Assembly: GCA_963513935.1 (NCBI GenBank)
Contig: OY740777.1
Span: forward strand, 16,897,271-16,961,270
Reading direction: 5' to 3'
From: Aphrophora alni
Lineage: Eukaryota; Arthropoda; Insecta; Hemiptera; Aphrophoridae
Length of the DNA: 64,000 nucleotides
The position numbers and the translations under genes are program-made. The notes under the pieces were generated by a model that worked only from the letters and a program-made list of their open reading frames with translations, ran no database searches and had not been told where the DNA came from. Shown in pieces: positions 1 to 14,400 of this stretch (within the stretch, counting starts at the first letter, position 1; every line of letters starts with the position of its first letter).

Positions 1-569
1 CTATAAGAGATATTTTCTAATTGAAAACACCATAGGAAAAATTCAACTTTCTTCTTTCCTCATGTTAAATTTGATATCATTACGATGTATAGTTATGGAG
101 CTACAGGCGATTTAAAAAGGTATTGCAAGTGGCGAAACGGGAAATGTTAAACACTTGTATTTTTATTAACGTATAAATTGCAATAACTCTTAAACCATTT
201 GAGATGTCAAAGTGATTTTTTCAGGGTTTACTCTCCTTTCAATTCTGCATCTATTGATACCCATATCATTGGTTTAAAACAATTTTGATCTTTTTTGAAA
301 AACTTTTAAACTGCAATTACTCGTAAACCCTTTGAGATTTTAAAGTGTCTTTTTCAGGGTTTACTCTCCTTTCAATTCTGCATCTATTGATGTGCATATC
401 ATTGGTATTGTTAAATGATGAAATTTGTACAAAAAAATAGATAAAAATGAAACAAATATTTAAAATTTTGAAATTTCATTAGCACCCCTCGACTCCAAAT
501 TTAATTCTGCTACTATTAAGCTATAGAAACATTCAAAAATCAAAAACTCACTTTTTCGCCTAAAAAACA

Positions 570-585
570 GCAAGGGGGACCTTGC
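570..585. repeat. Length-variable G-tract with short hairpin (representative site in each monomer)
   Basis: Every monomer has gcaagg, a G-rich loop usually containing a ggtacc KpnI site, then ccttgc, so the two sides can pair as a 6-bp stem. The loop is the main source of length variation between monomers: gggggacc here, no extra G at 1210, ggggggtacc in most units, seven or eight G at 15241 and 12047, and ggggggtgggtacc at 16524. It is the only GC-rich spot in an otherwise AT-rich unit. Confidence 0.75.
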
Positions 586-637
586 CATTTTGCAAAGTTG
601 GAAAATTGCCTGTTTTCACGAGTTAATTACTCGGATA

Positions 638-3600
638 CTATAAGAGATATTTTCTAATTGAAAACACCATAGGAAAAATTCAACTTTCTTCTTTCCTCAT
701 GTTAAATTTGATATCATTACGATGTATAGTTATGGAGCTACAGGCGATTTAAAAAGGTATTGCAAGTGGCGAAACGGGAAATGTTAAACACTTGTATTTT
801 TATTAACGTATAAATTGCAATAACTCTTAAACCATTTGAGATGTCAAAGTGATTTTTTCAGGGTTTACTCTCCTTTCAATTCTGCATCTATTGATACCCA
901 TATCATTGGTTTAAAACAATTTTGATCTTTTTTGAAAAACTTTTAAACTGCAATTACTCGTAAACCCTTTGAGATTTTAAAGTGTCTTTTTCAGGGTTTA
1001 CTCTCCTTTCAATTCTGCATCTATTGATGTGCATATCATTGGTATTGTTAAATGTTGAAATTTGTACAAAAAATAGATAAAAATGAAAAAATATTTAAAA
1101 TTTTGAAATTTCATTAGCACCCCTCGACTCCAAATTTAATTCTGCTACTATTAAGCTATAGAAACATTCAAAAATCAAAAACTCTCTTTTTCGCCTAAAA
1201 AAACAGCAAGACCTTGCCATTTTGCAAAGTTGGAAAATTGCCTGTTTTCACGAGTTAATTACTCGGATACTATAAGAGATATTTTCTAATTGAAAACACC
1301 ATAGGAAAAATTCAACTTTCTTCTTTCCTCATGTTAAATTTGATATCATTACGATGTATAGTTATGGAGCTACAGGCGATTTAAAAAGGTATTGCAAGTG
1401 GCGAAACGGGAAATGTTAAACACTTGTATTTTTATTAACGTATAAATTGCAATAACTCTTAAACCATTTGAGATGTCAAAGTGATTTTTTCTGGGTTTAC
1501 TCTCCTTTCAATTCTGCATCTATTGATACCCATATCATTGGTTTAAAACAATTTTGATCTTTTTTGAAAAACTTTTAAACTGCAATTACTCGTAAACCCT
1601 TTGAGATTTTAAAGTGTCTTTTTCAGGGTTTACTCTCCTTTCAATTCTGCATCTATTGATGTCCATATCATTGGTATTGTTAAATGTTGAAATTTGTACA
1701 AAAAAATAGATAAAAATGAAAAAATATTTAAAATTTTGAAATTTCATTAGCACCCCTCGACTCCAAATTTAATTCTGCTACTATTAAGCTATAGAACCAT
1801 TCAAAAATCAAAAACTCACTTTTTCGCCTAAAAAAACAGCAAGGGGGGTACCTTGCCATTTTGCAAAGTTGGAAAATTGCCTGTTTTCACGAGTTAATTA
1901 CTCGGATACTATAAGAGAATTTTTCTAAATGAAAACACCATAGGAAAATTTCAACTTTCTTCTTTCATCATGTAAAATTTGATATCATTACGACGTATAG
2001 TTATGGAGCTACAGGCGATTTAAAAAGGTATTGCAAGTGGCGAAACGGGAAATGTTAAAATCTGGTATTTTTATTAACGTATAAATTGCAATAACTCTTA
2101 AACCATTTGAGATGTCAAAGTGATTTTTTCAGGGTTTACTCTCCTTTCAATTCTGCATCTATTGATACCCATATCATTGGTTTAAAACAATTTTGATCTT
2201 TTTTGAAAAACTTTTAAACTGCAATTACTCGTAAACCCTTTGAGATTTTAAAGTGTCTTTTTCAGGGTTTACTCTCCTTTCAATTCTGCATCTATTGATG
2301 TGCATATCATTGGTATTGTTAAATGATGAAATTTGTACAAAAAAATAGATAAAAATGAAAAAAATATTTAAAATTTTGAAATTTCATTAGCACCTATCGA
2401 CTCCAAATTTAATTCTGCTACTATTAAGCTATAGAAACATTCAAAAATCAAAAACTCACTTTTTCGCCTAAAAAAACAGCAAGGGGGGTACCTTGCCATT
2501 TTGCAAAGTTGGAAAATTGCCTGTTTTCACGAGTTAATTACTCGGATACTATAAGAGATATTTTCTAATTGAAAACACCATAGGAAAAATTCAACTTTCT
2601 TCTTTCCTCATGTTAAATTTGATATTATTACGATGTATAGTTATGGAGCTACAGGCGATTTAAAAAGGTATTGCAAGTGGCGAAACGGGAAATGTTAAAC
2701 ACTTGTATTTTTATTAACGTATAAATTGCAATAACTCTTAAACCATTTGAGATGTCAAAGTGATTTTTTCAGGGTTTACTCTCCTTTCAATTCTGCATCT
2801 ATTGATACCCATATCATTGGTTTAAAACAATTTTGATCTTTTTTGAAAAACTTTTAAACTGCAATTACTCGTAAACCCTTTGAGATTTTAAAGTGTCTTT
2901 TTCAGGGTTTACTCTCCTTTCAATTCTGCATCTATTGATGTGCATATCATTGGTATTGTTAAATGTTGAAATTTGTACAAAAAATAGATAAAAATGAAAA
3001 AATATTTAAAATTTTGAAATTTCATTAGCACCCCTCGACTCCAAATTTAATTCTGCTACTATTAAGCTATAGAAACATTCAAAAATCAAAAACTCACTTT
3101 TTCGCCTAAAAAACAGCAAGGGGGACCTTGCCATTTTGCAAAGTTGGAAAATTGCCTGTTTTCACGAGTTAATTACTCGGATACTATAAGAGATATTTTC
3201 TAATTGAAAACACCATAGGAAAAATTCAACTTTCTTCTTTCCTCATGTTAAATTTGATATCATTACGATGTATAGTTATGGAGCTACAGGCGATTTAAAA
3301 AGGTATTGCAAGTGGCGAAACGGGAAATGTTAAACACTTGTATTTTTATTAACGTATAAATTGCAATAACTCTTAAACCATTTGAGATGTCAAAGTGATT
3401 TTTTCAGGGTTTACTCTCCTTTCAATTCTGCATCTATTGATACCCATATCATTGGTTTAAAACAATTTTGATCTTTTTTGAAAAACTTTTAAACTGCAAT
3501 TACTCGTAAACCCTTTGAGATTTTAAAGTGTCTTTTTCAGGGTTTACTCTCCTTTCAATTCTGCATCTATTGATGTGCATATCATTGGTATTGTTAAATG

Positions 3601-5091
3601 TTGAAATTTGTACAAAAAATAGATAAAAATGAAAAAATATTTAAAATTTTGAAATTTCATTAGCACCCCTCGACTCCAAATTTAATTCTGCTACTATTAA
3701 GCTATAGAAACATTCAAAAATCAAAAACTCTCTTTTTCGCCTAAAAAAACAGCAAGACCTTGCCATTTTGCAAAGTTGGAAAATTGCCTGTTTTCACGAG
3801 TTAATTACTCGGATACTATAAGAGATATTTTCTAATTGAAAACACCATAGGAAAAATTCAACTTTCTTCTTTCCTCATGTTAAATTTGATATCATTACGA
3901 TGTATAGTTATGGAGCTACAGGCGATTTAAAAAGGTATTGCAAGTGGCGAAACGGGAAATGTTAAACACTTGTATTTTTATTAACGTATAAATTGCAATA
4001 ACTCTTAAACCATTTGAGATGTCAAAGTGATTTTTTCAGGGTTTACTCTCCTTTCAATTCTGCATCTATTGATACCCATATCATTGGTTTAAAACAATTT
4101 TGATCTTTTTTGAAAAACTTTTAAACTGCAATTACTCGTAAACCCTTTGAGATTTTAAAGTGTGTTTTTCAGGGTTTACTCTCCTTTCAATTCTGCATCT
4201 ATTGATGTCCATATCATTGGTATTGTTAAATGTTGAAATTTGTACAAAAAAATAGATAAAAATGAAAAAATATTTAAAATTTTGAAATTTCATTAGCACC
4301 CCTCGACTCCAAATTTAATTCTGCTACTATTAAGCTATAGAACCATTCAAAAATCAAAAACTCACTTTTTCGCCTAAAAAAACAGCAAGGGGGGTACCTT
4401 GCCATTTTGCAAAGTTGGAAAATTGCCTGTTTTCACGAGTTAATTACTCGGATACTATAAGAGAATTTTTCTAAATGAAAACACCATAGGAAAATTTCAA
4501 CTTTCTTCTTTCATCATGTAAAATTTGATATCATTACGACGTATAGTTATGGAGCTACAGGCGATTTAAAAAGGTATTGCAAGTGGCGAAACGGGAAATG
4601 TTAAAATCTGGTATTTTTATTAACGTATAAATTGCAATAACTCTTAAACCATTTGAGATGTCAAAGTGATTTTTTCAGGGTTTACTCTCCTTTCAATTCT
4701 GCATCTATTGATACCCATATCATTGGTTTAAAACAATTTTGATCTTTTTTGAAAAACTTTTAAACTGCAATTACTCGTAAACCCTTTGAGATTTTAAAGT
4801 GTCTTTTTCAGGGTTTACTCTCCTTTCAATTCTGCATCTATTGATGTGCATATCATTGGTATTGTTAAATGTTGAAATTTGTACAAAAAAATAGATAAAA
4901 ATGAAAAAATATTTAAAATTTTGAAATTTCATTAGCACCTATCGACTCCAAATTTAATTCTGCTACTATTAAGCTATAGAAACATTCAAAAATCAAAAAC
5001 TCACTTTTTCGCCTAAAAAAACAGCAAGGGGGACCTTGCCATTTTGCAAAGTTGGAAAATTGCCTGTTTTCACGAGTTAATTACTCGGATA
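638..5091. repeat. Older 4-monomer higher-order duplication (2,546-bp offset)
   Basis: Monomers starting at 638, 1270 and 1909 correspond to those at 3184, 3816 and 4455, each 2,546 bp away. The clearest marker is aaactctctttttcgcc followed by a G tract reduced to cagcaagacc, seen only at about 1180-1212 and 3726-3758. The copies have diverged slightly: the monomer at 1270 has ttctgggttt where that at 3816 has ttcagggttt, and the latter has gtgtgttttt. The duplication is therefore older than those further right. Confidence 0.8.
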
Positions 5092-5726
5092 CTATAAGAG
5101 ATATTTTCTAAATGAAAACACCATAGGAAAATTTCAACTTTCTTCTTTCATCATGTAAAATTTGATATCATTACGACGTATAGTTATGGAGCTACAGGCG
5201 ATTTAAAAAGGTATTGCAAGTGGCGAAACGGGAAATGTTAAAATCTGGTATTTTTATTAACGTATAAATTGCAATAACTCTTAAACCATTTGAGATGTCA
5301 AAGTGATTTTTTCAGGGTTTACTCTCCTTTCAATTCTGCATCTATTGATACCCATATCATTGGTTTAAAACAATTTTGATCTTTTTTGAAAAACTTTTAA
5401 ACTGCAATTACTCGTAAACCCTTTGAGATTTTAAAGTGTCTTTTTCAGGGTTTACTCTCCTTTCAATTCTACATCTATTGATGTGCATATCATTGGTATT
5501 GTTAAATGTTGAAATTTGTACAAAAAATAGATAAAAATGAAAAAATATTTAAAATTTTGAAATTTCATTAGCACCCCTCGACTCCAAATTTAATTCTGCT
5601 ACTATTAAGCTATAGAAACATTCAAAAATCAAAAACTCACTTTTTCGCCTAAAAAACAGCAAGGGGGACCTTGCCATTTTGCAAAGTTGGAAAATTGCCT
5701 GTTTTCACGAGTTAATTACTCGGATA

Positions 5727-6365
5727 CTATAAGAGATATTTTCTAATTGAAAACACCATAGGAAAATTTCAACTTTCTTCTTTCATCATGTAAAATTTGA
5801 TATCATTACGACGTATAGTTATGGAGCTACAGGCGATTTAAAAAGGTATTGCAAGTGGCGAAACGGGAAATGTTAAACACTTGTATTTTTATTAACGTAT
5901 AAATTGCAATAACTCTTAAACCATTTGAGATGTCAAAGTGATTTTTTCTGGGTTTACTCTCCTTTCAATTCTGCATCTATTGATACCCATATCATTGGTT
6001 TAAAACAATTTTGATCTTTTTTGAAAAACTTTTAAACTGCAATTACTCGTAAACCCTTTGAGATTTTAAAGTGTCTTTTTCAGGGTTTACTCTCCTTTCA
6101 ATTCTGCATCTATTGATGTCCATATCATTGGTATTGTTAAATGTTGAAATTTGTACAAAAAAATAGATAAAAATGAAAAAATATTTAAAATTTTGAAATT
6201 TCATTAGCACCCCTCGACTCCAAATTTAATTCTGCTACTATTAAGCTATAGAACCATTCAAAAATCAAAAACTCACTTTTTCGCCTAAAAAAACAGCAAG
6301 GGGGGTACCTTGCCATTTTGCAAAGTTGGAAAATTGCCTGTTTTCACGAGTTAATTACTCGGATA
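5727..6365. repeat. Mosaic satellite monomer (recombinant of both sequence classes)
   Basis: This unit begins like class A (ctaattg), switches to class B in its middle (tttcaac, tcatcatgtaaaat, cgacgtatag), then returns to class A (aaacacttg). It also carries the rare ttctgggttt variant otherwise seen in the unit at 1270. The alternation within about 160 bp fits gene conversion or unequal crossing-over between monomer classes. Confidence 0.75.
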
Positions 6366-8439
6366 CTATAAGAGAATTTTTCTAAATGAAAACACCATAG
6401 GAAAATTTCAACTTTCTTCTTTCATCATGTAAAATTTGATATCATTACGACGTATAGTTATGGAGCTACAGGCGATTTAAAAAGGTATTGCAAGTGGCGA
6501 AACGGGAAATGTTAAAATCTGGTATTTTTATTAACGTATAAATTGCAATAACTCTTAAACCATTTGAGATGTCAAAGTGATTTTTTCAGGGTTTACTCTC
6601 CTTTCAATTCTGCATCTATTGATACCCATATCATTGGTTTAAAACAATTTTGATCTTTTTTGAAAAACTTTTAAACTGCAATTACTCGTAAACCCTTTGA
6701 GATTTTAAAGTGTCTTTTTCAGGGTTTACTCTCCTTTCAATTCTGCATCTATTGATGTGCATATCATTGGTATTGTTAAATGTTGAAATTTGTACAAAAA
6801 AATAGATAGAAATGAAAAAATATTTAAAATTTTGAAATTTCATTAGCACCCCTCGACTCCAAATTTAATTCTGCTACTATTAAGCTATAGAAACATTCAA
6901 AAATCAAAAACTCACTTTTTCGCCTAAAAAAACAGCAAGGGGGGTACCTTGCCATTTTGCAAAGTTGGAAAATTGCCTGTTTTCACGAGTTAATTACTCG
7001 GATACTATAAGAGATATTTTCTAAATGAAAACACCATAGGAAAATTTCAACTTTCTTCTTTCATCATGTAAAATTTGATATCATTACGACGTATAGTTAT
7101 GGAGCTACAGGCGATTTAAAAAGGTATTGCAAGTGGCGAAACGGGAAATGTTAAAATCTGGTATTTTTATTAACGTATAAATTGCAATAACTCTTAAACC
7201 ATTTGAGATGTCAAAGTGATTTTTTCAGGGTTTACTCTCCTTTCAATTCTGCATCTACTGATACCCATATCATTGGTTTAAAACAATTTTGATCTTTTTT
7301 GAAAAACTTTTAAACTGCAATTACTCGTAAACCCTTTGAGATTTTAAAGTGTCTTTTTCAGGGTTTACTCTCCTTTCAATTCTGCATCTATTGATGTCCA
7401 TATCATTGGTATTGTTAAATGTTGAATATGTACAAAAAAATAGATAAAAATGAAAAAATATTTAAAATTTTGAAATTTCATTAGCACCCCTCGACTCCAA
7501 ATTTAATTCTGCTACTATTAAGCTATAGAACCATTTAAAAATCAAAAACTCACTTTTTCGCCTAAAAAAACAGCAAGGGGGGTACCTTGCCATTTTGCAA
7601 AGTTGGAAAATTGCCTGTTTTCACGAGTTAATTACTCGGATACTATAAGAGATATTTTCTAAATGAAAACACCATAGGAAAATTTCAACTTTCTTCTTTC
7701 ATCATGTAAAATTTGATATCATTACGACGTATAGTTATGGAGCTACAAGCGATTTAAAAAGGTATTGCAAGTGGCGAAACGGGAAATGTTAAAATCTGGT
7801 ATTTTTATTAACGTATAAATTGCAATAACTCTTAAACCATTTGAGATGTCAAAGTGATTTTTTCAGGGTTTACTCTCCTTTCAATTCTGCATCTATTGAT
7901 ACCCATATCATTGGTTTAAAACAATTTTGATCTTTTTTGAAAAACTTTTAAACTGCAATTACTCGTAAACCCTTTGAGATTTTAAAGTGTCTTTTTCAGG
8001 GTTTACTCTCCTTTCAATTCTGCATCTATTGATGTGCATATCATTGGTATTGTTAAATGATGAAATTTGTACAAAAAAATAGATAAAAATGAAAAAAATA
8101 TTTAAAATTTTGAAATTTCATTAGCACCTATCGACTCCAAATTTAATTCTGCTACTATTAAGCTATAGAAACATTCAAAAATCAAAAACTCACTTTTTCG
8201 CCTAAAAAAACAGCAAGGGGGGTACCTTGCCATTTTGCAAAGTTGGAAAATTGCCTGTTTTCACGAGTTAATTACTCGGATACTATAAGAGATATTTTCT
8301 AAATGAAAACACCATAGGAAAATTTCAACTTTCTTCTTTCATCATGTAAAATTTGATATCATTACGACGTATAGTTATGGAGCTACAGGCGATTTAAAAA
8401 GGTATTGCAAGTGGCGAAACGGGAAATGTTAAAATCTGG

Positions 8440-11400
8440 TATTTTTATTAACGTATAAATTGCAATAACTCTTAAACCATTTGAGATGTCAAAGTGATTT
8501 TTTCAGGGTTTACTCTCCTTTTAATTCTGCATCTATTGATACCCATATCATTGGTTTAAAACAATTTTGATCTTTTTTGAAAAACTTTTAAACTGCAATT
8601 ACTCGTAAACCCTTTGAGATTTTAAAGTGTCTTTTTCAGGGTTTACTCTCCTTTCAATTCTGCATCTATTGATGTCCATATCATTGGTATTGTTAAATGT
8701 TGAATATGTACAAAAAAATAGATAAAAATGAAAAAATATTTAAAATTTTGAAATTTCATTAGCACCCCTCGACTCCAAATTTAATTCTGCTACTATTAAG
8801 CTATAGAACCATTCAAAAATCAAAAACTCACTTTTTCGCCTAAAAAAACAGCAAGGGGGGTACCTTGCCATTTTGCAAAGTTGGAAAATTGCCTGTTTTC
8901 ACGAGTTAATTACTCGGATACTATAAGAGATATTTTCTAAATGAAAACACCATAGGAAAATTTCAACTTTCTTCTTTCATCATGTAAAATTTGATATCAT
9001 TACGACGTATAGTTATGGAGCTACAAGCGATTTAAAAAGGTATTGCAAGTGGCGAAACGGGAAATGTTAAAATCTGGTATTTTTATTAACGTATAAATTG
9101 CAATAACTCTTAAACCATTTGAGATGTCAAAGTGATTTTTTCAGGGTTTACTCTCCTTTCAATTCTGCATCTATTGATACCCATATCATTGGTTTAAAAC
9201 AATTTTGATCTTTTTTGAAAAACTTTTAAACTGCAATTACTCGTAAACCCTTTGAGATTTTAAAGTGTCTTTTTCAGGGTTTACTCTCCTTTCAATTCTG
9301 CATCTATTGATGTGCATATCATTGGTATTGTTAAATGTTGAAATTTGTACAAAAAATAGATAAAAATGAAAAAATATTTAAAATTTTGAAATTTCATTAG
9401 CACCCCTCGACTCCAAATTTAATTCTGCTACTATTAAGCTATAGAAACATTCAAAAATCAAAAACTCACTTTTTCGCCTAAAAAACAGCAAGGGGGACCT
9501 TGCCATTTTGCAAAGTTGGAAAATTGCCTGTTTTCACGAGTTAATTACTCGGATACTATAAGAGATATTTTCTAATTGAAAACACCATAGGAAAATTTCA
9601 ACTTTCTTCTTTCATCATGTAAAATTTGATATCATTACGACGTATAGTTATGGAGCTACAGGCGATTTAAAAAGGTATTGCAAGTGGCGAAACGGGAAAT
9701 GTTAAAATCTGGTATTTTTATTAACGTATAAATTGCAATAACTCTTAAACCATTTGAGATGTCAAAGTGATTTTTTCAGGGTTTACTCTCCTTTCAATTC
9801 TGCATCTATTGATACCCATATCATTGGTTTAAAACAATTTTGATCTTTTTTGAAAAACTTTTAAACTGCAATTACTCGTAAACCCTTTGAGATTTTAAAG
9901 TGTCTTTTTCAGGGTTTACTCTCCTTTCAATTCTGCATCTATTGATGTGCATATCATTGGTATTGTTAAATGTTGAAATTTGTACAAAAAAATAGATAGA
10001 AATGAAAAAATATTTAAAATTTTGAAATTTCATTAGCTCCCCTCGACTCCAAATTTAATTCTGCTACTATTAAGCTATAGAAACATTCAAAAATCAAAAA
10101 CTCACTTTTTCGCCTAAAAAAACAGCAAGGGGGGTACCTTGCCATTTTGCAAAGTTGGAAAATTGCCTGTTTTCACGAGTTAATTACTCGGATACTATAA
10201 GAGATATTTTCTAATTGAAAACACCATAGGAAAAATTCAACTTTCTTCTTTCCTCATGTTAAATTTGATATCATTACGATGTATAGTTATGGAGCTACAG
10301 GCGATTTAAAAAGGTATTGCAAGTGGCGAAACGGGAAATGTTAAACACTTGTATTTTTATTAACGTATAAATTGCAATAACTCTTAAACCATTTGAGATG
10401 TCAAAGTGATTTTTTCAGGGTTTACTCTCCTTTCAATTCTGCATCTATTGATACCCATATCATTGGTTTAAAACAATTTTGATCTTTTTTGAAAAACTTT
10501 TAAACTGCAATTACTCGTAAACCCTTTGAGATTTTAAAGTGTCTTTTTCAGGGTTTACTCTCCTTTCAATTCTGCATCTATTGATGTGCATATCATTGGT
10601 ATTGTTAAATGATGAAATTTGTACAAAAAAATAGATAAAAATGAAAAAAATATTTAAAATTTTGAAATTTCATTAGCACCTATCGACTCCAAATTTAATT
10701 CTGCTACTATTAAGCTATAGAAACATTCAAAAATCAAAAACTCACTTTTTCGCCTAAAAAAACAGCAAGGGGGGTACCTTGCCATTTTGCAAAGTTGGAA
10801 AATTGCCTGTTTTCACGAGTTAATTACTCGGATACTATAAGAGAATTTTTCTAAATGAAAACACCATAGGAAAATTTCAACTTTCTTCTTTCATCATGTA
10901 AAATTTGATATCATTACGACGTATAGTTATGGAGCTACAGGCGATTTAAAAAGGTATTGCAAGTGGCGAAACGGGAAATGTTAAAATCTGGTATTTTTAT
11001 TAACGTATAAATTGCAATAACTCTTAAACCATTTGAGATGTCAAAGTGATTTTTTCAGGGTTTACTCTCCTTTCAATTCTGCATCTATTGATACCCATAT
11101 CATTGGTTTAAAACAATTTTGATCTTTTTTGAAAAACTTTTAAACTGCAATTACTCGTAAACCCTTTGAGATTTTAAAGTGTCTTTTTCAGGGTTTACTC
11201 TCCTTTCAATTCTGCATCTATTGATGTGCATATCATTGGTATTGTTAAATGTTGAAATTTGTACAAAAAAATAGATAGAAATGAAAAAATATTTAAAATT
11301 TTGAAATTTCATTAGCACCCCTCGACTCCAAATTTAATTCTGCTACTATTAAGCTATAGAAACATTCAAAAATCAAAAACTCACTTTTTCGCCTAAAAAA

Positions 11401-14400
11401 ACAGCAAGGGGGGTACCTTGCCATTTTGCAAAGTTGGAAAATTGCCTGTTTTCACGAGTTAATTACTCGGATACTATAAGAGATATTTTCTAAATGAAAA
11501 CACCATAGGAAAATTTCAACTTTCTTCTTTCATCATGTAAAATTTGATATCATTACGACGTATAGTTATGGAGCTACAGGCGATTTAAAAAGGTATTGCA
11601 AGTGGCGAAACGGGAAATGTTAAAATCTGGTATTTTTATTAACGTATAAATTGCAATAACTCTTAAACCATTTGAGATGTCAAAGTGATTTTTTCAGGGT
11701 TTACTCTCCTTTCAATTCTGCATCTACTGATACCCATATCATTGGTTTAAAACAATTTTGATCTTTTTTGAAAAACTTTTAAACTGCAATTACTCGTAAA
11801 CCCTTTGAGATTTTAAAGTGTCTTTTTCAGGGTTTACTCTCCTTTCAATTCTGCATCTATTGATGTCCATATCATTGGTATTGTTAAATGTTGAAATTTG
11901 TACAAAAAAATAGATAAAAATGAAAAAATATTTAAAATTTTGAAATTTCATTAGCACCCCTCGACTCCAAATTTAATTCTGCTACTATTAAGCTATAGAA
12001 CCATTCAAAAATCAAAAACTCACTTTTTCGCCTAAAAAAACAGCAAGGGGGGGGTACCTTGCCATTTTGCAAAGTTGGAAAATTGCCTGTTTTCACGAGT
12101 TAATTACTCGGATACTATAAGAGATATTTTCTAAATGAAAACACCATAGGAAAATTTCAACTATCTTCTTTCATCATGTAAAATTTGATATCATTACGAC
12201 GTATAGTTATGGAGCTACAAGCGATTTAAAAAGGTATTGCAAGTGGCGAAACGGGAAATGTTAAAATCTGGTATTTTTATTAACGTATAAATTGCAATAA
12301 CTCTTAAACCATTTGAGATGTCAAAGTGATTTTTTCAGGGTTTACTCTCCTTTCAATTCTGCATCTATTGATACCCATATCATTGGTTTAAAACAATTTT
12401 GATCTTTTTTGAAAAACTTTTAAACTGCAATTACTCGTAAACCCTTTGAGATTTTAAAGTGTCTTTTTCAGGGTTTACTCTCCTTTCAATTCTGCATCTA
12501 TTGATGTGCATATCATTGGTATTGTTAAATGTTGAAATTTGTACAAAAAAATAGATAAAAATGAAAAAATATTTAAAATGTTGAAATTTCATTAGCACCT
12601 ATCGACTCCAAATTTAATTCTGCTACTATTAAGCTATAGAAACATTCAAAAATCAAAAACTCACTTTTTCGCCTAAAAAAACAGCAAGGGGGGTACCTTG
12701 CCATTTTGCAAAGTTGGAAAATTGCCTGTTTTCACGAGTTAATTACTCGGATACTATAAGAGATATTTTCTAAATGAAAACACCATAGGAAAATTTCAAC
12801 TTTCTTCTTTCATCATGTAAAATTTGATATCATTACGACGTATAGTTATGGAGCTACAAGCGATTTAAAAAGGTATTGCAAGTGGCGAAACGGGAAATGT
12901 TAAAATCTGGTATTTTTATTAACGTATAAATTGCAATAACTCTTAAACCATTTGAGATGTCAAAGTGATTTTTGCAGGGTTTACTCTCCTTTCAATTCTG
13001 CATCTATTGATACCCATATCATTGGTTTAAAACAATTTTGATCTTTTTTGAAAAACTTTTAAACTGCAATTACTCGTAAACCCTTTGAGATTTTAAAGTG
13101 TCTTTTTCAGGGTTTACTCTCCTTTCAATTCTGCATCTATTGATGTCCATATCATTGGTATTGTTAAATGTTGAAATTTGTACAAAAAAATAGATAAAAA
13201 TGAAAAAATATTTAAAATTTTGAAATTTCATTAGCACCCCTCGACTCCAAATTTAATTCTGCTACTATTAAGCTATAGAACCATTCAAAAATCAAAAACT
13301 CACTTTTTCGCCTAAAAAAACAGCAAGGGGGGTACCTTGCCATTTTGCAAAGTTGGAAAATTGCCTGTTTTCACGAGTTAATTACTCGGATACTATAAGA
13401 GAATTTTTCTAAATGAAAACACCATAGGAAAATTTCAACTTTCTTCTTTCATCATGTAAAATTTGATATCATTACGACGTATAGTTATGGAGCTACAGGC
13501 GATTTAAAAAGGTATTGCAAGTGGCGAAACGGGAAATGTTAAAATCTGGTATTTTATTAACGTATAAATTGCAATAACTCTTAAACCATTTGAGATGTCA
13601 AAGTGATTTTTTCAGGGTTTACTCTCCTTTCAATTCTGCATCTATTGATACCCATATCATTGGTTTAAAACAATTTTGATCTTTTTTGAAAAACTTTTAA
13701 ACTGCAATTACTCGTAAACCCTTTGAGATTTTAAAGTGTCTTTTTCAGGGTTTACTCTCCTTTCAATTCTGCATCTATTGATGTGCATATCATTGGTATT
13801 GTTAAATGTTGAAATTTGTACAAAAAAATAGATAAAAATGAAAAAATATTTAAAATGTTGAAATTTCATTAGCACCTATCGACTCCAAATTTAATTCTGC
13901 TACTATTAAGCTATAGAAACATTCAAAAATCAAAAACTCACTTTTTCGCCTAAAAAAACAGCAAGGGGGGTACCTTGCCATTTTGCAAAGTTGGAAAATT
14001 GCCTGTTTTCACGAGTTAATTACTCGGATACTATAAGAGATATTTTCTAAATGAAAACACCATAGGAAAATTTCAACTTTCTTCTTTCATCATGTAAAAT
14101 TTGATATCATTACGACGTATAGTTATGGAGCTACAAGCGATTTAAAAAGGTATTGCAAGTGGCGAAACGGGAAATGTTAAAATCTGGTATTTTTATTAAC
14201 GTATAAATTGCAATAACTCTTAAACCATTTGAGATGTCAAAGTGTTTTTTGCAGGGTTTACTCTCCTTTCAATTCTGCATCTATTGATACACATATCATT
14301 GGTTTAAAACAATTTTGATCTTTTTTGAAAAACTTTTAAACTGCAATTACTCGTAAACCCTTTGAGATTTTAAAGTGTCTTTTTCAGGGTTTACTCTCCT

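Noticed and set aside
134..142. A complete CENP-B box in the satellite
   Set aside because: Only the 3' half matches; the essential 5' TTCG is absent, so it is reported only as a half-site.
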